This document shows, piece by piece, positions 9,036 through 17,250 of a stretch of DNA of 64,000 nucleotides. The notes beneath the pieces were generated by a model, which saw only the letters and a list, made by a program, of their open reading frames with translations, did not search any database and was not told the DNA's origin. The stretch spans positions 1 to 64,000 of the forward strand of contig CAMXWV010000001.1 of NCBI GenBank assembly GCA_947252755.1, given 5' to 3'. Source of the stretch: an uncultured Dermabacter sp. (GTDB lineage Bacteria > Actinomycetota > Actinomycetes > Actinomycetales > Dermabacteraceae). Position 1 is the stretch's first letter; the number at the start of each line of letters is the position of its first letter. The position numbers and the translations under genes were made by a program.

Positions 9036-10030
9036 TCGATTTCCGTTACCACCTCGTCTCCCTCGTTGCTGTGTTCCTCGCCCTCGCCCTCGGCATCGTG
9101 CTCGGCGCCGGCCCCCTGCGCGAAAGCCTTGGTGAACAGCTCACCGGCCAGGTGGAGCAGCTGCGCGCCGAGAAGGATGACCTGCGCGCAGCCAACTCAG
9201 CGCTGACCGAACAGAGCAGCCGTCAGGCGCAGTTCATCGCCGACTCCGGGCAGCAGCTGGTGTCCGGAACCATGCCGCAGGGCACCCGGGTGGCACTGAT
9301 CACCGACCATGACAACCTCCAAGCCGCCCATGACACCACCGCGGAGCTGATCCATGACGCCGGCGGAACCGTCGCCGGAACCATCACCATCAGCCCCGCC
9401 ATCGGGGACCCCAGCGGCGAACCGAAGCGGGCCGAGGCCCTGGATGCTCTGCGCGCAGCGGTTCCCGGTCTGGACCTTTCCGATCCGAACTCCGGCGCCG
9501 CACTCATCCACGCTCTGCACCAGTCGCTGGATCCCGCGTCCACACTGACGCCCCAGCAGCGCGCTGCCGTGCAGAACACCCTGAACGCCTCCGGGCTGAT
9601 CACCACCCGCGCCGTCATCGACCAGCCGGTGGATGCGGTTGTGCTCATGGTGTCCCCGGCCTCCGACCACGCGGTCCGCACGGACTCTGCCGAGCAGGCC
9701 GCTGATCGCGCTCAGCGCCTTGACACCATCCAGGCCCGCTTCGTTGACGACGCATCCGCCACCGGCCTTTCTCTGGTGCTCGCCGGCCCGAGCTCCAATG
9801 CCAATGAATCGACAGGCATCATCCGCACTCAGCGCAGCGCTACCGGGGAGCGCTCCGCCTCCACTGTGGATGACCTCACCTCTGCCGCCGGTCCGGTCAT
9901 CACGGCGCTCGCCGTTGCCGAGCAGCTGAACGGAGGCCGCGGCGACTACGGAACCGCGCCTGATGCGAGCGCTCCGCTGCCCGATGCGAGCGCCCTTCGC
10001 CGCGCCGCAGCCGAAGGAGGCCGGGAATGA
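9032..10030 (+). CDS. steB: SteB/MctB-like copper transporter family membrane protein
   Basis: The N-terminus FRYHLVSLVAVFLALALG, with a transmembrane helix at about residues 8-25, is the hallmark of the MctB/SteB family (mycobacterial Rv1698). A coiled-coil segment (about 30-65) and a periplasmic-side globular domain follow. MctB has been linked to copper tolerance in mycobacteria. SteB in corynebacteria is proposed to work with SteA in activating cell-wall hydrolysis. Context here (steA upstream, wall-precursor-like genes downstream) favours the septal role. The length of 332 residues is normal. Confidence 0.87.
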   Translation: MIDFRYHLVSLVAVFLALALGIVLGAGPLRESLGEQLTGQVEQLRAEKDDLRAANSALTEQSSRQAQFIADSGQQLVSGTMPQGTRVALITDHDNLQAAHDTTAELIHDAGGTVAGTITISPAIGDPSGEPKRAEALDALRAAVPGLDLSDPNSGAALIHALHQSLDPASTLTPQQRAAVQNTLNASGLITTRAVIDQPVDAVVLMVSPASDHAVRTDSAEQAADRAQRLDTIQARFVDDASATGLSLVLAGPSSNANESTGIIRTQRSATGERSASTVDDLTSAAGPVITALAVAEQLNGGRGDYGTAPDASAPLPDASALRRAAAEGGRE

Positions 10031-10890
10031 GCGCTGTGAACACCATCCGTCAAGCCGGCTGCAGTGCGCTTGCGGCAGCAGCTGTGACCGTTGCCGTTGA
10101 TGCCGGTGTGCGCGCATTGCCCAACCGGGTCAGCAGCGCACTGGAGCGCACGAACTTCCACGGCTGGACTGTGTCCCTTGCCGAAGGGCTCGGCGTGATC
10201 GGCGGTGTGCTCACCGCATCAGCGCTCAGCAGTCCCGCCTCCCACACCGCGGCGTTCACCGGCATCGGCGCGCTCGGCGCAGTCGATGACATCGCGGAGC
10301 CGCTGCTGGCGGCCCGCACCGGAGAGGCCGCCGAGAAGGGGCTGCGCGGACACCTCGGTGCTCTGCGGCGCGGCCGCCTCACCACCGGCGCAGCAAAAGC
10401 ACTCGCCATCCCCTTCGCAGCTGCCGCACTCACCTCTCACCACCGGAGCATCACAGATCGAGGCATCGACACGGTGATGATCGCCGGCGGCGCCAACCTC
10501 ATCAATCTGCTGGACCTGCGGCCCGGACGGGCGCTGAAGGCTGCCACCGCGCTGAGCGGAGCCATCCTGCTCGCTGACGTGGCCCGTTCCCGTTGCAGGC
10601 CCACAGCCGGTCCAGCTGCCCTGCCCCTGCTGGCCGGTGTGCTCGGCACCGTAGCGAGCGCCGCCCCGCAGGACCTGACGGAGCGGGGCATGCTCGGTGA
10701 TGCAGGCGCCAACATTCTGGGCGCCGCGGTCGGCGCCGCAGCCTCCCGAACCCTGTCACGACCTGTCCGCGTCGGCACCGCGCTGAGCATGATCGCCCTG
10801 ACCGCAGCAAGCGAGAAGATCAGCTTCTCCTCGGTCATCGAGAACACCCGACTGCTCGCCGCGATCGACTCCTGGGGCCGAACCCGATGA
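10027..10890 (+). CDS. Small MraY/WecA-like polyprenyl-phosphate transferase homologue
   Basis: This is a hydrophobic 287-residue membrane protein. Motifs resemble the polyprenyl-phosphate N-acetylhexosamine-1-phosphate transferase superfamily: GAVDDI (Asp87-Asp88), NLINLLDLRPGRALKA (Asn157, Asn160, Asp163) and MLGDAGANILG (Asp225). These correspond to the paired Asp, the NxxNxxD element and the GD[TA]G loop of MraY/WecA. The protein is shorter than MraY (about 330-360 residues) and I cannot find the usual cytoplasmic histidine-rich loop after the GDAG motif. It may therefore use a different sugar nucleotide or be catalytically altered. It overlaps both neighbours by 4 bases and sits directly before a MurJ-like flippase. 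Confidence 0.75.
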   Translation: MSAVNTIRQAGCSALAAAAVTVAVDAGVRALPNRVSSALERTNFHGWTVSLAEGLGVIGGVLTASALSSPASHTAAFTGIGALGAVDDIAEPLLAARTGEAAEKGLRGHLGALRRGRLTTGAAKALAIPFAAAALTSHHRSITDRGIDTVMIAGGANLINLLDLRPGRALKAATALSGAILLADVARSRCRPTAGPAALPLLAGVLGTVASAAPQDLTERGMLGDAGANILGAAVGAAASRTLSRPVRVGTALSMIALTAASEKISFSSVIENTRLLAAIDSWGRTR

Positions 10891-12527
10891 GCAAGGGCGT
10901 CCAGCACCGCGGCCTCCCCATGCTGGTCCGCGCCGCCGGCATGATCGCGCTGATCACGATCCTTGCGCGGATTGCGGGCTTCGTGCGCTACCTCGTGTTC
11001 GGCTCCACCGTGGGTGCCGGAGACATCGGCACCGCCTACGCCACCGCAAACCTTGTGCCGAACGTCCTATTCGAAGCGGCGGCAGGGGGAGCGCTCGCCG
11101 GCATGGTGATCCCGCTCATTGCTGGGCTTGACCTTGTGCGCGGCGCCCGGTCCGGGCAGATCGTCTCCGCCATTCTCACCTGGACCCTGCTGGTGACCGG
11201 TGTGCTCGCCGCCGCGGTTGCGCTTGGCGCACCGCTGATCGCACAGGTCGTGTTCGGCAGCGGCTCACAGAGCTTCAACGCCCCCGGTATAGAGCTCGGA
11301 ACCCGGCTGCTGCGGGTGTTTGCGCCGCAGCTGCCCCTCTACGGCATCACCATCGTGCTGGGCGCTTCACTGCAGGCGCAGCGCCGATTCTTCTGGCCCG
11401 CCTTTGTTCCGCTGCTCTCCTCGCTCGTGGTCATGGGCACCTACTACCTGTACCGCGCTGCGGTGCCGGCATCGGTGTCCATCGCCTCGCTCAACGCCAG
11501 CGGAGAGTTCTGGCTCGGCTGGGGCACCACGCTCGGCGTGGCAGCCATGGCCGTGCCGATGATCATTGCGGCACGCCGCGCCGGCTTCCGCTACCGTCCC
11601 TCGCTGCGATTCCCGAAAGGCGTGGCTGGACACGCCCTCGGCCTCGCCGGTGCAGGCATGGCAGGGGTGGTCACTCAGCAGGGGGTGACCGCATTGATCC
11701 TCGTGCTCTCCATTCGCGCCGGCGGATCCGGAACGCTGCCCCTGTTCCAGTACGGACAGGCGATGTACCTGCTGCCGTTTGCGATTCTGCTCGTGCCCGT
11801 GATGACCAGTGTGTTTCCGCAGCTGTCCGAGCTGCGCACCCGGGATGACAAGGCTGCGCTGTCCTCCCTTGCCGCGGGCTCTGCCGCGAGCGTCACTGCG
11901 CTCGCAGCCGTGGGCGGTGCAGCTCTGATCGGAGCAGCGCTCGGCATCGACCGGCTGTTCACCGTGGTGGACCGCACCGGAGTGCTTGGAGTGGGAGCGG
12001 TCACCGCTGCACTTGCGCTCGGTCTGATCCCCTACGGCATCGTCATGCACTCCATCCGCGTTCTCAACGCAACCCTGCATGCGCGGGATGCAGTGGTGGT
12101 AGCAGCCATTCCATGGACCACTGCGGGACTGCTCATCCTGGCCGGCGTGTTCACGTCGGGAACACGGCAGTCAGCCGAAGCCGCGGTTCTGTTCTCCTTC
12201 GCCATCACGATCGGCATGAGCGTCGGGGCCGTCTGCGCGATCACGATTGTGCAGGACCGGGTGCTTAATCCGGCCGATGCGCGCTCCCTGCGGATCAGCA
12301 TCACCATCAGCACAGCCGCGTTCCTGCTCGGCGCACTCGGCGGACACCTGGCATCCCGGGCAGCAGCGCCCGCGATGACCGGGCCGACCACAGCGGTCCT
12401 GCTCGGCGCCGCTACCGGCATCCTGGGCGGTCTGCTGGCTCTGGGAGTCACCGCTCTGCTTGATCGACAGCGAGCCCGCGTGCTGGTCCGCAGCCTGCTG
12501 CGCCGACCCGCGGCGGCCCCGCGATGA
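10887..12527 (+). CDS. MurJ/MviN-like lipid flippase
   Basis: This 546-residue polytopic membrane protein of the MOP exporter superfamily has about 14 predicted helices. The N-terminal signature ARIAGFVRYLVFGSTVG followed by ATANLVPNVLFEAAAGGALAGMVIP (given here as one conserved block, about residues 27-75) matches the MurJ family. Family members flip lipid-linked saccharides such as lipid II. In many actinobacteria the essential murJ is near the origin, so this copy is probably a paralogue. Its neighbours suggest it serves the product of the upstream MraY-like transferase and the downstream glycosyltransferase. That assignment is inference. Confidence 0.87.
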   Translation: MSKGVQHRGLPMLVRAAGMIALITILARIAGFVRYLVFGSTVGAGDIGTAYATANLVPNVLFEAAAGGALAGMVIPLIAGLDLVRGARSGQIVSAILTWTLLVTGVLAAAVALGAPLIAQVVFGSGSQSFNAPGIELGTRLLRVFAPQLPLYGITIVLGASLQAQRRFFWPAFVPLLSSLVVMGTYYLYRAAVPASVSIASLNASGEFWLGWGTTLGVAAMAVPMIIAARRAGFRYRPSLRFPKGVAGHALGLAGAGMAGVVTQQGVTALILVLSIRAGGSGTLPLFQYGQAMYLLPFAILLVPVMTSVFPQLSELRTRDDKAALSSLAAGSAASVTALAAVGGAALIGAALGIDRLFTVVDRTGVLGVGAVTAALALGLIPYGIVMHSIRVLNATLHARDAVVVAAIPWTTAGLLILAGVFTSGTRQSAEAAVLFSFAITIGMSVGAVCAITIVQDRVLNPADARSLRISITISTAAFLLGALGGHLASRAAAPAMTGPTTAVLLGAATGILGGLLALGVTALLDRQRARVLVRSLLRRPAAAPR

Positions 12528-13705
12528 CGAAGCGCCTGGATGAGACGAAGCGCCTGGATGATCGGTCACGGCCGGCTCCGACCACCGCTGACAGCGCACG
12601 ATCATCCGGCAGCCTGGAGAGCCGCCGGGTTCTGATCCTGCGTCCCCGCGCCGCCGGAGGCCTGCTGGCCCACTGCCGTGACGAGCACCGCGTCCTCGCG
12701 CGCTATGGCGCGCTCACCATCGATGCCGGGCCGTCCCTCGGAGAGAATCCGATCCACGCAGCCGAACACTGTCAGCTGCCGTTCGGGGCTGCTCTGCACC
12801 CCTGGCGGGACCTGAGGACTGTCCACCTGCTCAGGCGTGTGCTGCGTCGGCAGCCGGGAATCGCGGTCCACGCCCACGGACTGCGGTCCGGTGCCGTCGC
12901 CGTCTTAGCCCGCGTCGGTCTGCGCCGGCGTGGACGTCTCGTCACCACTCTTCATAACCGCACGTCACCGCACGGCCTCGCAGCTGTGATCGGCCGGATC
13001 CTGCTGCGCATCGCAGCCCGCGGCAGCGACCTGGTGCTGGGCGTCTCCCCGGACTTGGTAGGCGCCGCCCGCAGAGCAGGCGCCCGAGCCGCAGCACGCG
13101 CGGTCATCCCCGGTGCCCGCACCACCCGACCCACATCAGACCGGCCGCAGAGCCGCGCGGGGGAAATGAGCATCCTGGTGCCGGCGCGGCTTGCCCCGCA
13201 GAAGGGGCTCAGCACACTGCTGGATGCGCTCATGCAGCTGCCTCCGTCCGAGCTTGCACAGCTGCGTGTATGCATCGCCGGAGACGGCCCCGAGCACGCA
13301 CAGCTTGAGCAGCGGATCAGGCGGGACTCGCTGCCGGTGACTCTGCTCGGCTTTCGCCGGGACCTGCCCGAGCTGCTCACTGCAGCAGACGTCGTAGTGC
13401 AGTCCAGCGTGTGGGAAGGACAGCCGGTAGCACTGCAGGAAGCGATCCATGCCGGGTGCGCCATTGTTGCGACCGATGCCGGCGGCACCCGCTGGGTCAC
13501 CTCAGATGCTGCGCTGCTGGTGCCGACCGGGGATCCCGCAGCGCTCGCAACCGCGATCAGCCGGGTGCTCGACCCGGCGGTGCGCGAGGATCTACGTGAC
13601 CGCGCGCGAGCCCGGTCAGCGCAGCTTCCCGGCGATGAGCAGCTCACCCAGCAGCTGGTCAGCGCCCTCTGGCCGACCAGTGCCCCTACCGAGGAGACCA
13701 GATGA
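12524..13705 (+). CDS. GT4-like glycosyltransferase (GT-B fold)
   Basis: The C-terminal half is a typical GT4 domain: ILVPARLAPQKGLSTLLDAL (donor-side start), then RVCIAGDGPEHAQL, and VQSSVWEGQPVALQEAIHAG with the EX7E-type element, then IVATDAGGTRW. The N-terminal half is a weaker acceptor domain. The protein of 393 residues is preceded by an N-terminal tail made by an 18-bp tandem duplication (TKRLDE TKRLDD). The ATG overlaps the flippase stop. It likely adds a sugar to a lipid-linked acceptor, but donor and acceptor are unknown. Confidence 0.87.
   Translation: MTKRLDETKRLDDRSRPAPTTADSARSSGSLESRRVLILRPRAAGGLLAHCRDEHRVLARYGALTIDAGPSLGENPIHAAEHCQLPFGAALHPWRDLRTVHLLRRVLRRQPGIAVHAHGLRSGAVAVLARVGLRRRGRLVTTLHNRTSPHGLAAVIGRILLRIAARGSDLVLGVSPDLVGAARRAGARAAARAVIPGARTTRPTSDRPQSRAGEMSILVPARLAPQKGLSTLLDALMQLPPSELAQLRVCIAGDGPEHAQLEQRIRRDSLPVTLLGFRRDLPELLTAADVVVQSSVWEGQPVALQEAIHAGCAIVATDAGGTRWVTSDAALLVPTGDPAALATAISRVLDPAVREDLRDRARARSAQLPGDEQLTQQLVSALWPTSAPTEETR
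12527..12562 (+). repeat. 18-bp tandem duplication at gene start
   Basis: Two adjacent copies of ACGAAGCGCCTGGATGAG/T directly after the ATG duplicate six codons (TKRLDE/D). The duplication keeps the frame. Confidence 0.85.
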
Positions 13706-14271
13706 ATTCGCTTCAGGATGTTCCAGCCCCACGGCCGGTCAGCAGCAGTCGCACTGTGTATCACGGCATGGTCTGGTCGATCCGCCGGGATACCGTGCAG
13801 TTCGCCGACGGAGTCGAGTTCGACCGTGAGCTCATGGACCACACCGGCGCGGTGGCTCTGCTCGCACTGGACGATGCCGGTCGCGCGATCGTTATCAACC
13901 AGTACCGGCACCCGGTGGGGGAGGAGATGTGGGAGCTTCCCGCTGGTCTGCTGGACCATACGGGGGAGGACCCTGCGTCCGCGGCGCTGCGCGAGCTCAC
14001 CGAAGAGACCGGGTATGAAGCGGATTCTGCTGAGCCGCTCGCCGAGTTCTATCCCTCGCCCGGCGGCTCTGACGAACTGATCCGCGTGTACCTGGCCCGG
14101 GGCGTTCGGCTGGCGGAGCAGAACGCCTACGAGCGCGTGCATGAAGAAGCGGAGATCAAGGTGAGGGCCGTGCCGATGGCAGAGCTGCTGGAAGGGGTGC
14201 TTCAGGGAAGGCTGCGCAACGGCCCGCTGCAGATCGGTGTGCTGACGGCTCAGGCGCGTGGAATCAGCTGA
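13702..14271 (+). CDS. Nudix hydrolase, ADP-ribose pyrophosphatase type
   Basis: This 189-residue Nudix enzyme probably cleaves ADP-ribose to AMP and ribose-5-phosphate. The Nudix box is AGLLDHTGEDPASAAL then RELTEETGY (about residues 80-104), with the G-x6-E spacing also seen in mycobacterial Rv1700, which likewise lies near the steA/steB homologues. Upstream strands carry the typical QYRHPVGEEMWELPAG. It ends the long forward operon. Its last 8 bases overlap the 3' end of the convergent RNase D gene. Confidence 0.9.
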   Translation: MNSLQDVPAPRPVSSSRTVYHGMVWSIRRDTVQFADGVEFDRELMDHTGAVALLALDDAGRAIVINQYRHPVGEEMWELPAGLLDHTGEDPASAALRELTEETGYEADSAEPLAEFYPSPGGSDELIRVYLARGVRLAEQNAYERVHEEAEIKVRAVPMAELLEGVLQGRLRNGPLQIGVLTAQARGIS

Positions 14272-15562
14272 GCGTCTCCACCAGCAGCGGAGCCACCTGC
14301 TGAGCCTGCCATGGGCGAGCACCGAGCTCCACCAGCTGCTCCTGCGCCGCCTGCTCATCAGTTGCGCTCTCATGCAGCCACAGCCAGTGGCGGACGTGGC
14401 CGGGTGACATGAGGTTCTCCACCGGCATGCTCAGCTCCTCAGCGCGCTGCAGCATCCTCTCTCGAACAGCCTGGTAGCGCTCGTGGAGCTCCGGGTGCCG
14501 CTTCGCCCACACTTTGTGAGGGGGAAACGGGGCACGGTCAGCGGCATCCGGAAGGTGGGCGGCGGGCAGCGACCGTGCGCTGCGTGCTTCCCTCCACCAC
14601 ATGTCCACGTTCCGCATCCCGGTCGGCGCAGCCGCGACGAACTCAGCGCGGGAGCGCAGCCCAGCCCTCGCCATGCCCACCAGCACCTTGTCCCGCATCA
14701 CCATGAACGGAGCGATGTCCGCGCTGCGGGCGATCGCATCCCGCTTCTCCCACAGCGCGCGGGCGATCGCCAGCTGTTTGGGGGAGCGGAGCGTTCCGAT
14801 TCCGCTGAGCCCCCGCCACGGCTCCTCCGGGACCTCAGGGAAGGAGAAGCACATCTCGTGGGCGAACTCCTGCTGGGCCCACTCCCATTTGCCTGCATCA
14901 CGCAGTCGCTGCTCGAGCTCCGCACGAACCGGAGCCAAGAACTCCACATCGAGCGCCGCATAGTCGAGCCAGGCAGTGGGAAGCGGGCGCGTGGACCAGT
15001 CTGCTGCAGAGTGCTCCTTGGCCAGTCGCACCCCCACCACATCCTCAACTACCGCGGACAGGCCCACCCGCGGCATACCGAGAAGCCGCGCAGCCACCTC
15101 AGTATCGAACAGCGCTGCCGGGCGCAGGTCTGCCATCGCCAGGGAGGGCAGGTCTTGGCGGGCTGCATGAAGCACCCAGGTGCTCTCCGTCATCAGGGTT
15201 GTGAACGTGGCCGGCAGGCGCAGTGCGAGCGGATCCAGCAGCAGGATCCCTGCAGATTCGGACTTCACTTGGATGAGGTAGGCGCGGGCACTGTAGCGGT
15301 AGCTGGAGGCGCGCTCCACATCCACGGCGAGCGCTTCGCCCGGCGTCACCTTCTCACACCATGCCAGCAGCGCCTGGATCGTAGTGGTCAGCGGGGGCGT
15401 GCCGCCCCGGGGTGAGCGAACCAGCGGGTGAGCGGATGCGTCGGCGGCTCCGCGAGCTCCCGTGGGGGAGTGCGCGGAAGGCGCTCCAGCAGTGCGTGTT
15501 GAACGACGTGTGCTGCGGCGGCGGGTGCGCCTTGAGGAGGAAGTGGAAGACTCAGAGTTCAT
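14264..15562 (-). CDS. rnd: Ribonuclease D-like 3'-5' exonuclease with HRDC domain
   Basis: This DEDD-family 3'-5' exoribonuclease probably trims tRNA or other stable RNA. Exo I is VDVERASSYRYS (about residues 80-91) with the Asp-x-Glu pair. Exo II region LHAARQDLPSL and Exo III LDYAALDVEFL follow. An HRDC helical domain (SPKQLAIARALWEKRDAIA) lies after residue 255. The first 45 residues are a low-complexity Ser/Arg stretch. I see no clear ribosome binding site at this ATG, so the true start may be somewhat further in. DUF3000 lies 30 bases upstream and is probably co-transcribed. Confidence 0.88.
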   Translation of the reverse strand: MNSESSTSSSRRTRRRSTRRSTRTAGAPSAHSPTGARGAADASAHPLVRSPRGGTPPLTTTIQALLAWCEKVTPGEALAVDVERASSYRYSARAYLIQVKSESAGILLLDPLALRLPATFTTLMTESTWVLHAARQDLPSLAMADLRPAALFDTEVAARLLGMPRVGLSAVVEDVVGVRLAKEHSAADWSTRPLPTAWLDYAALDVEFLAPVRAELEQRLRDAGKWEWAQQEFAHEMCFSFPEVPEEPWRGLSGIGTLRSPKQLAIARALWEKRDAIARSADIAPFMVMRDKVLVGMARAGLRSRAEFVAAAPTGMRNVDMWWREARSARSLPAAHLPDAADRAPFPPHKVWAKRHPELHERYQAVRERMLQRAEELSMPVENLMSPGHVRHWLWLHESATDEQAAQEQLVELGARPWQAQQVAPLLVETLS

Positions 15563-15592
15563 CAGTGGCAGGGATCGGGTGGTTGGAGGAAG

Positions 15593-16201
15593 TCAGTGCT
15601 GGGACGGGTATGGACCGGGGGCGTCCGTGGCAGCGGTGGTCAGCGGCTGGGGAAGGTCCATGGGGCGGGGCGGGAGTCCGCCGGCCGCAGCAAGGATGGT
15701 GGTCCAGGCGGCGAAGTGCGGAGCGAGCTGGTGATCATCCGGTGTCCACGACGCGCGCATCTCCACATCCACACTCGTGGGACGGGCGGCGAGTGCCCCG
15801 TAGCTTTGTGAGACCACTCGGGTGATCGTGCAGCCGAGCGCATGCGCGGTGGCGCCCATGGATTCGAGGGATTCGGTCACCCATGACCAGGCTACGTCAC
15901 CGAGCATCGATTCCACTGCGAACTCAGGTTCAAGCTGGGCCTGCATCAGCGTCACTACGCGCACATCACCGTCCCAGGAGTCGTTGCCGGCAGGGTCGTG
16001 GAGCACGATGAACTTGCCGGATGCGATCTCATCCTCCGATTCGGTGAACAGGTCAGCGGACGCTGCCCACGTGTACGGGGCAAGCCGGGCTGGCGGGGGG
16101 ATCTCCTGCCAGGACACTTCGCTGCGCACGCGAACAGCGGACAGCGCGTCCGTCATCCGGCGGAATTCTTCGCGATGCTGGGGAAATTGGTGAACGGACA
16201 C
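15593..16201 (-). CDS. DUF3000 family protein
   Basis: This protein of about 202 residues matches the actinobacterial DUF3000 family. Recognisable blocks are RVRSEVSWQEIPPPARLAPYTWA near the N-terminus (one conserved stretch), then GRFIVLHDPAGND-like SGKFIVLHDPAGNDSWDG, and SWVTESLESMGATAHALGCTITRVVSQSYG. The function is unknown. The family is typically beside RNase D, as here. I chose GTG at 16201 because TACAGT (16214-16209 on the minus strand) lies 7 nt upstream, the spacing expected of a leaderless transcript. The longer open frame runs into msrB. Confidence 0.85.
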   Translation of the reverse strand: MSVHQFPQHREEFRRMTDALSAVRVRSEVSWQEIPPPARLAPYTWAASADLFTESEDEIASGKFIVLHDPAGNDSWDGDVRVVTLMQAQLEPEFAVESMLGDVAWSWVTESLESMGATAHALGCTITRVVSQSYGALAARPTSVDVEMRASWTPDDHQLAPHFAAWTTILAAAGGLPPRPMDLPQPLTTAATDAPGPYPSQH

Positions 16202-16208
16202 GTTCTGC

Positions 16209-16214
16209 ACTGTA
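16209..16214 (-). promoter_or_regulatory. -10 box for leaderless DUF3000/rnd transcript
   Basis: TACAGT fits TANNNT and is followed by 7 nt and then the GTG start. No Shine-Dalgarno is present. Confidence 0.6.
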
Positions 16215-16254
16215 GCGGTGACTGACCGTCTGGGCGGTTTGGCACGCCGGTGGG

Positions 16255-16674
16255 TCAGGCATCGTCGGAATGAACAAGGCTGATCGAGTTGATGCAGAAC
16301 CGCTGATCGGTGGGCGTGGGGAACCCTTCGCCCTCGAAGACATGGCCTAGATGACCGCCGCAGGAAGCGCACCGCACTTCGATCCGGCGCATTCCAAGGG
16401 AGGTGTCCTCCACGTACTCGACCGCGTCGGACTGGGAGGGCGCCCAGAACGCGGGCCAGCCGCAGTGCGCGTTGAACTGCTCGCTGGCGCGGAACAGTTC
16501 AGCACCGCAACCGCGACAGGCGTAGGTGCCAGCGGCTCGGACCTCTTCGTACTCGCCGGTGAAGGGAGGTTCGGTGGCGGCTTCACGCAGCACGGCGTAC
16601 GCCTCGGGCGAAAGCTCGCTGCGCCATTCAGAATCGGTCAAGGCGAACCGATAGGGAGAGTCGGATGTGGCCAT
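16255..16674 (-). CDS. msrB: Peptide-methionine (R)-S-oxide reductase
   Basis: MsrB reduces the R epimer of methionine sulfoxide in oxidised proteins. The zinc site is formed by CRGC (about residues 53-56) and CASC (about 102-105). The substrate-binding HCGWPAFW and the catalytic-cysteine motif DQRFCINSISL close to the C-terminus are present. The length of 139 residues is usual for a single-domain MsrB. A strong AAGGAGG ribosome binding site precedes the ATG. The unknown Cys-motif gene lies 16 bases upstream, so the two are probably co-transcribed. Confidence 0.96.
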   Translation of the reverse strand: MATSDSPYRFALTDSEWRSELSPEAYAVLREAATEPPFTGEYEEVRAAGTYACRGCGAELFRASEQFNAHCGWPAFWAPSQSDAVEYVEDTSLGMRRIEVRCASCGGHLGHVFEGEGFPTPTDQRFCINSISLVHSDDA

Positions 16675-16690
16675 GGGGATCCTCCTTAGG

Positions 16691-17224
16691 TCAGATGAGA
16701 GCCTCGGTGGGAGCAGGATAGAGGTGCACCACGGATGCGCCGGCCCGATCCGCCATCAGATTCGCCCACTCATCGGCGAACTCATCGTCACGGACCGCAT
16801 CGGTGGTGAATGCGATGATGGTCTGCGCTGCGCAGCCGTCCACACAGACTCCGCACTCATCGATCGGGTCCGGGCTCAGCCGCTGATCGCTGACGGAGCA
16901 GCCCACGGCGTCGAACGCAGCGACCACTGATTCCAACACCGTCTCCGGCGGTGCCGGGGAACACGCACTCTCCAAGGCGGTGAGCTGTTGGTGGAACTGC
17001 AGTCGGAACTCGGATGGGCCGAGCCGCCTGACCGTTTCCCCGATCAGCCCGCCCGAGGCCGCAGGCGGCACCACCACCGACACGTGCAGCGGATCGGCTG
17101 TTTCGCGCGGATCAGCGCCGATGATGGTCAGCGCCGTCATCGCGTCAGCGGCAGTGATCGGACAGTCGGACAGCACCACGCAGGTGGGTGCTGCGCCGTC
17201 ATTCAGGTCCTCGGAGCACAGCAT
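16691..17224 (-). CDS. Unknown protein with CxxCxxxC motif
   Basis: I do not recognise a family for this protein of about 177 residues. Features are a beta-strand-like TCVVLSDCPI near residues 14-23, a hydrophobic VSVVVPPAASGG, and a cysteine cluster ECGVCVDGC near residues 125-133 that could bind zinc or an Fe-S cluster. The C-terminal part (ASVVHLYPAPTEALI) looks like a strand and tail. The start at ATG 17224 was chosen because the longer frame would overlap the upstream reductase gene. Position beside msrB might indicate a redox link, but that is speculation. Confidence 0.65.
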   Translation of the reverse strand: MLCSEDLNDGAAPTCVVLSDCPITAADAMTALTIIGADPRETADPLHVSVVVPPAASGGLIGETVRRLGPSEFRLQFHQQLTALESACSPAPPETVLESVVAAFDAVGCSVSDQRLSPDPIDECGVCVDGCAAQTIIAFTTDAVRDDEFADEWANLMADRAGASVVHLYPAPTEALI

Positions 17225-17250
17225 GGCAACCAGCCTAGACCTCTGAGCGT

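Noticed and set aside
14483..15415. 310-residue forward open frame over RNase D
   Set aside because: RNase D motifs are clear on the reverse strand. The forward frame lacks a ribosome binding site and any recognisable domain.
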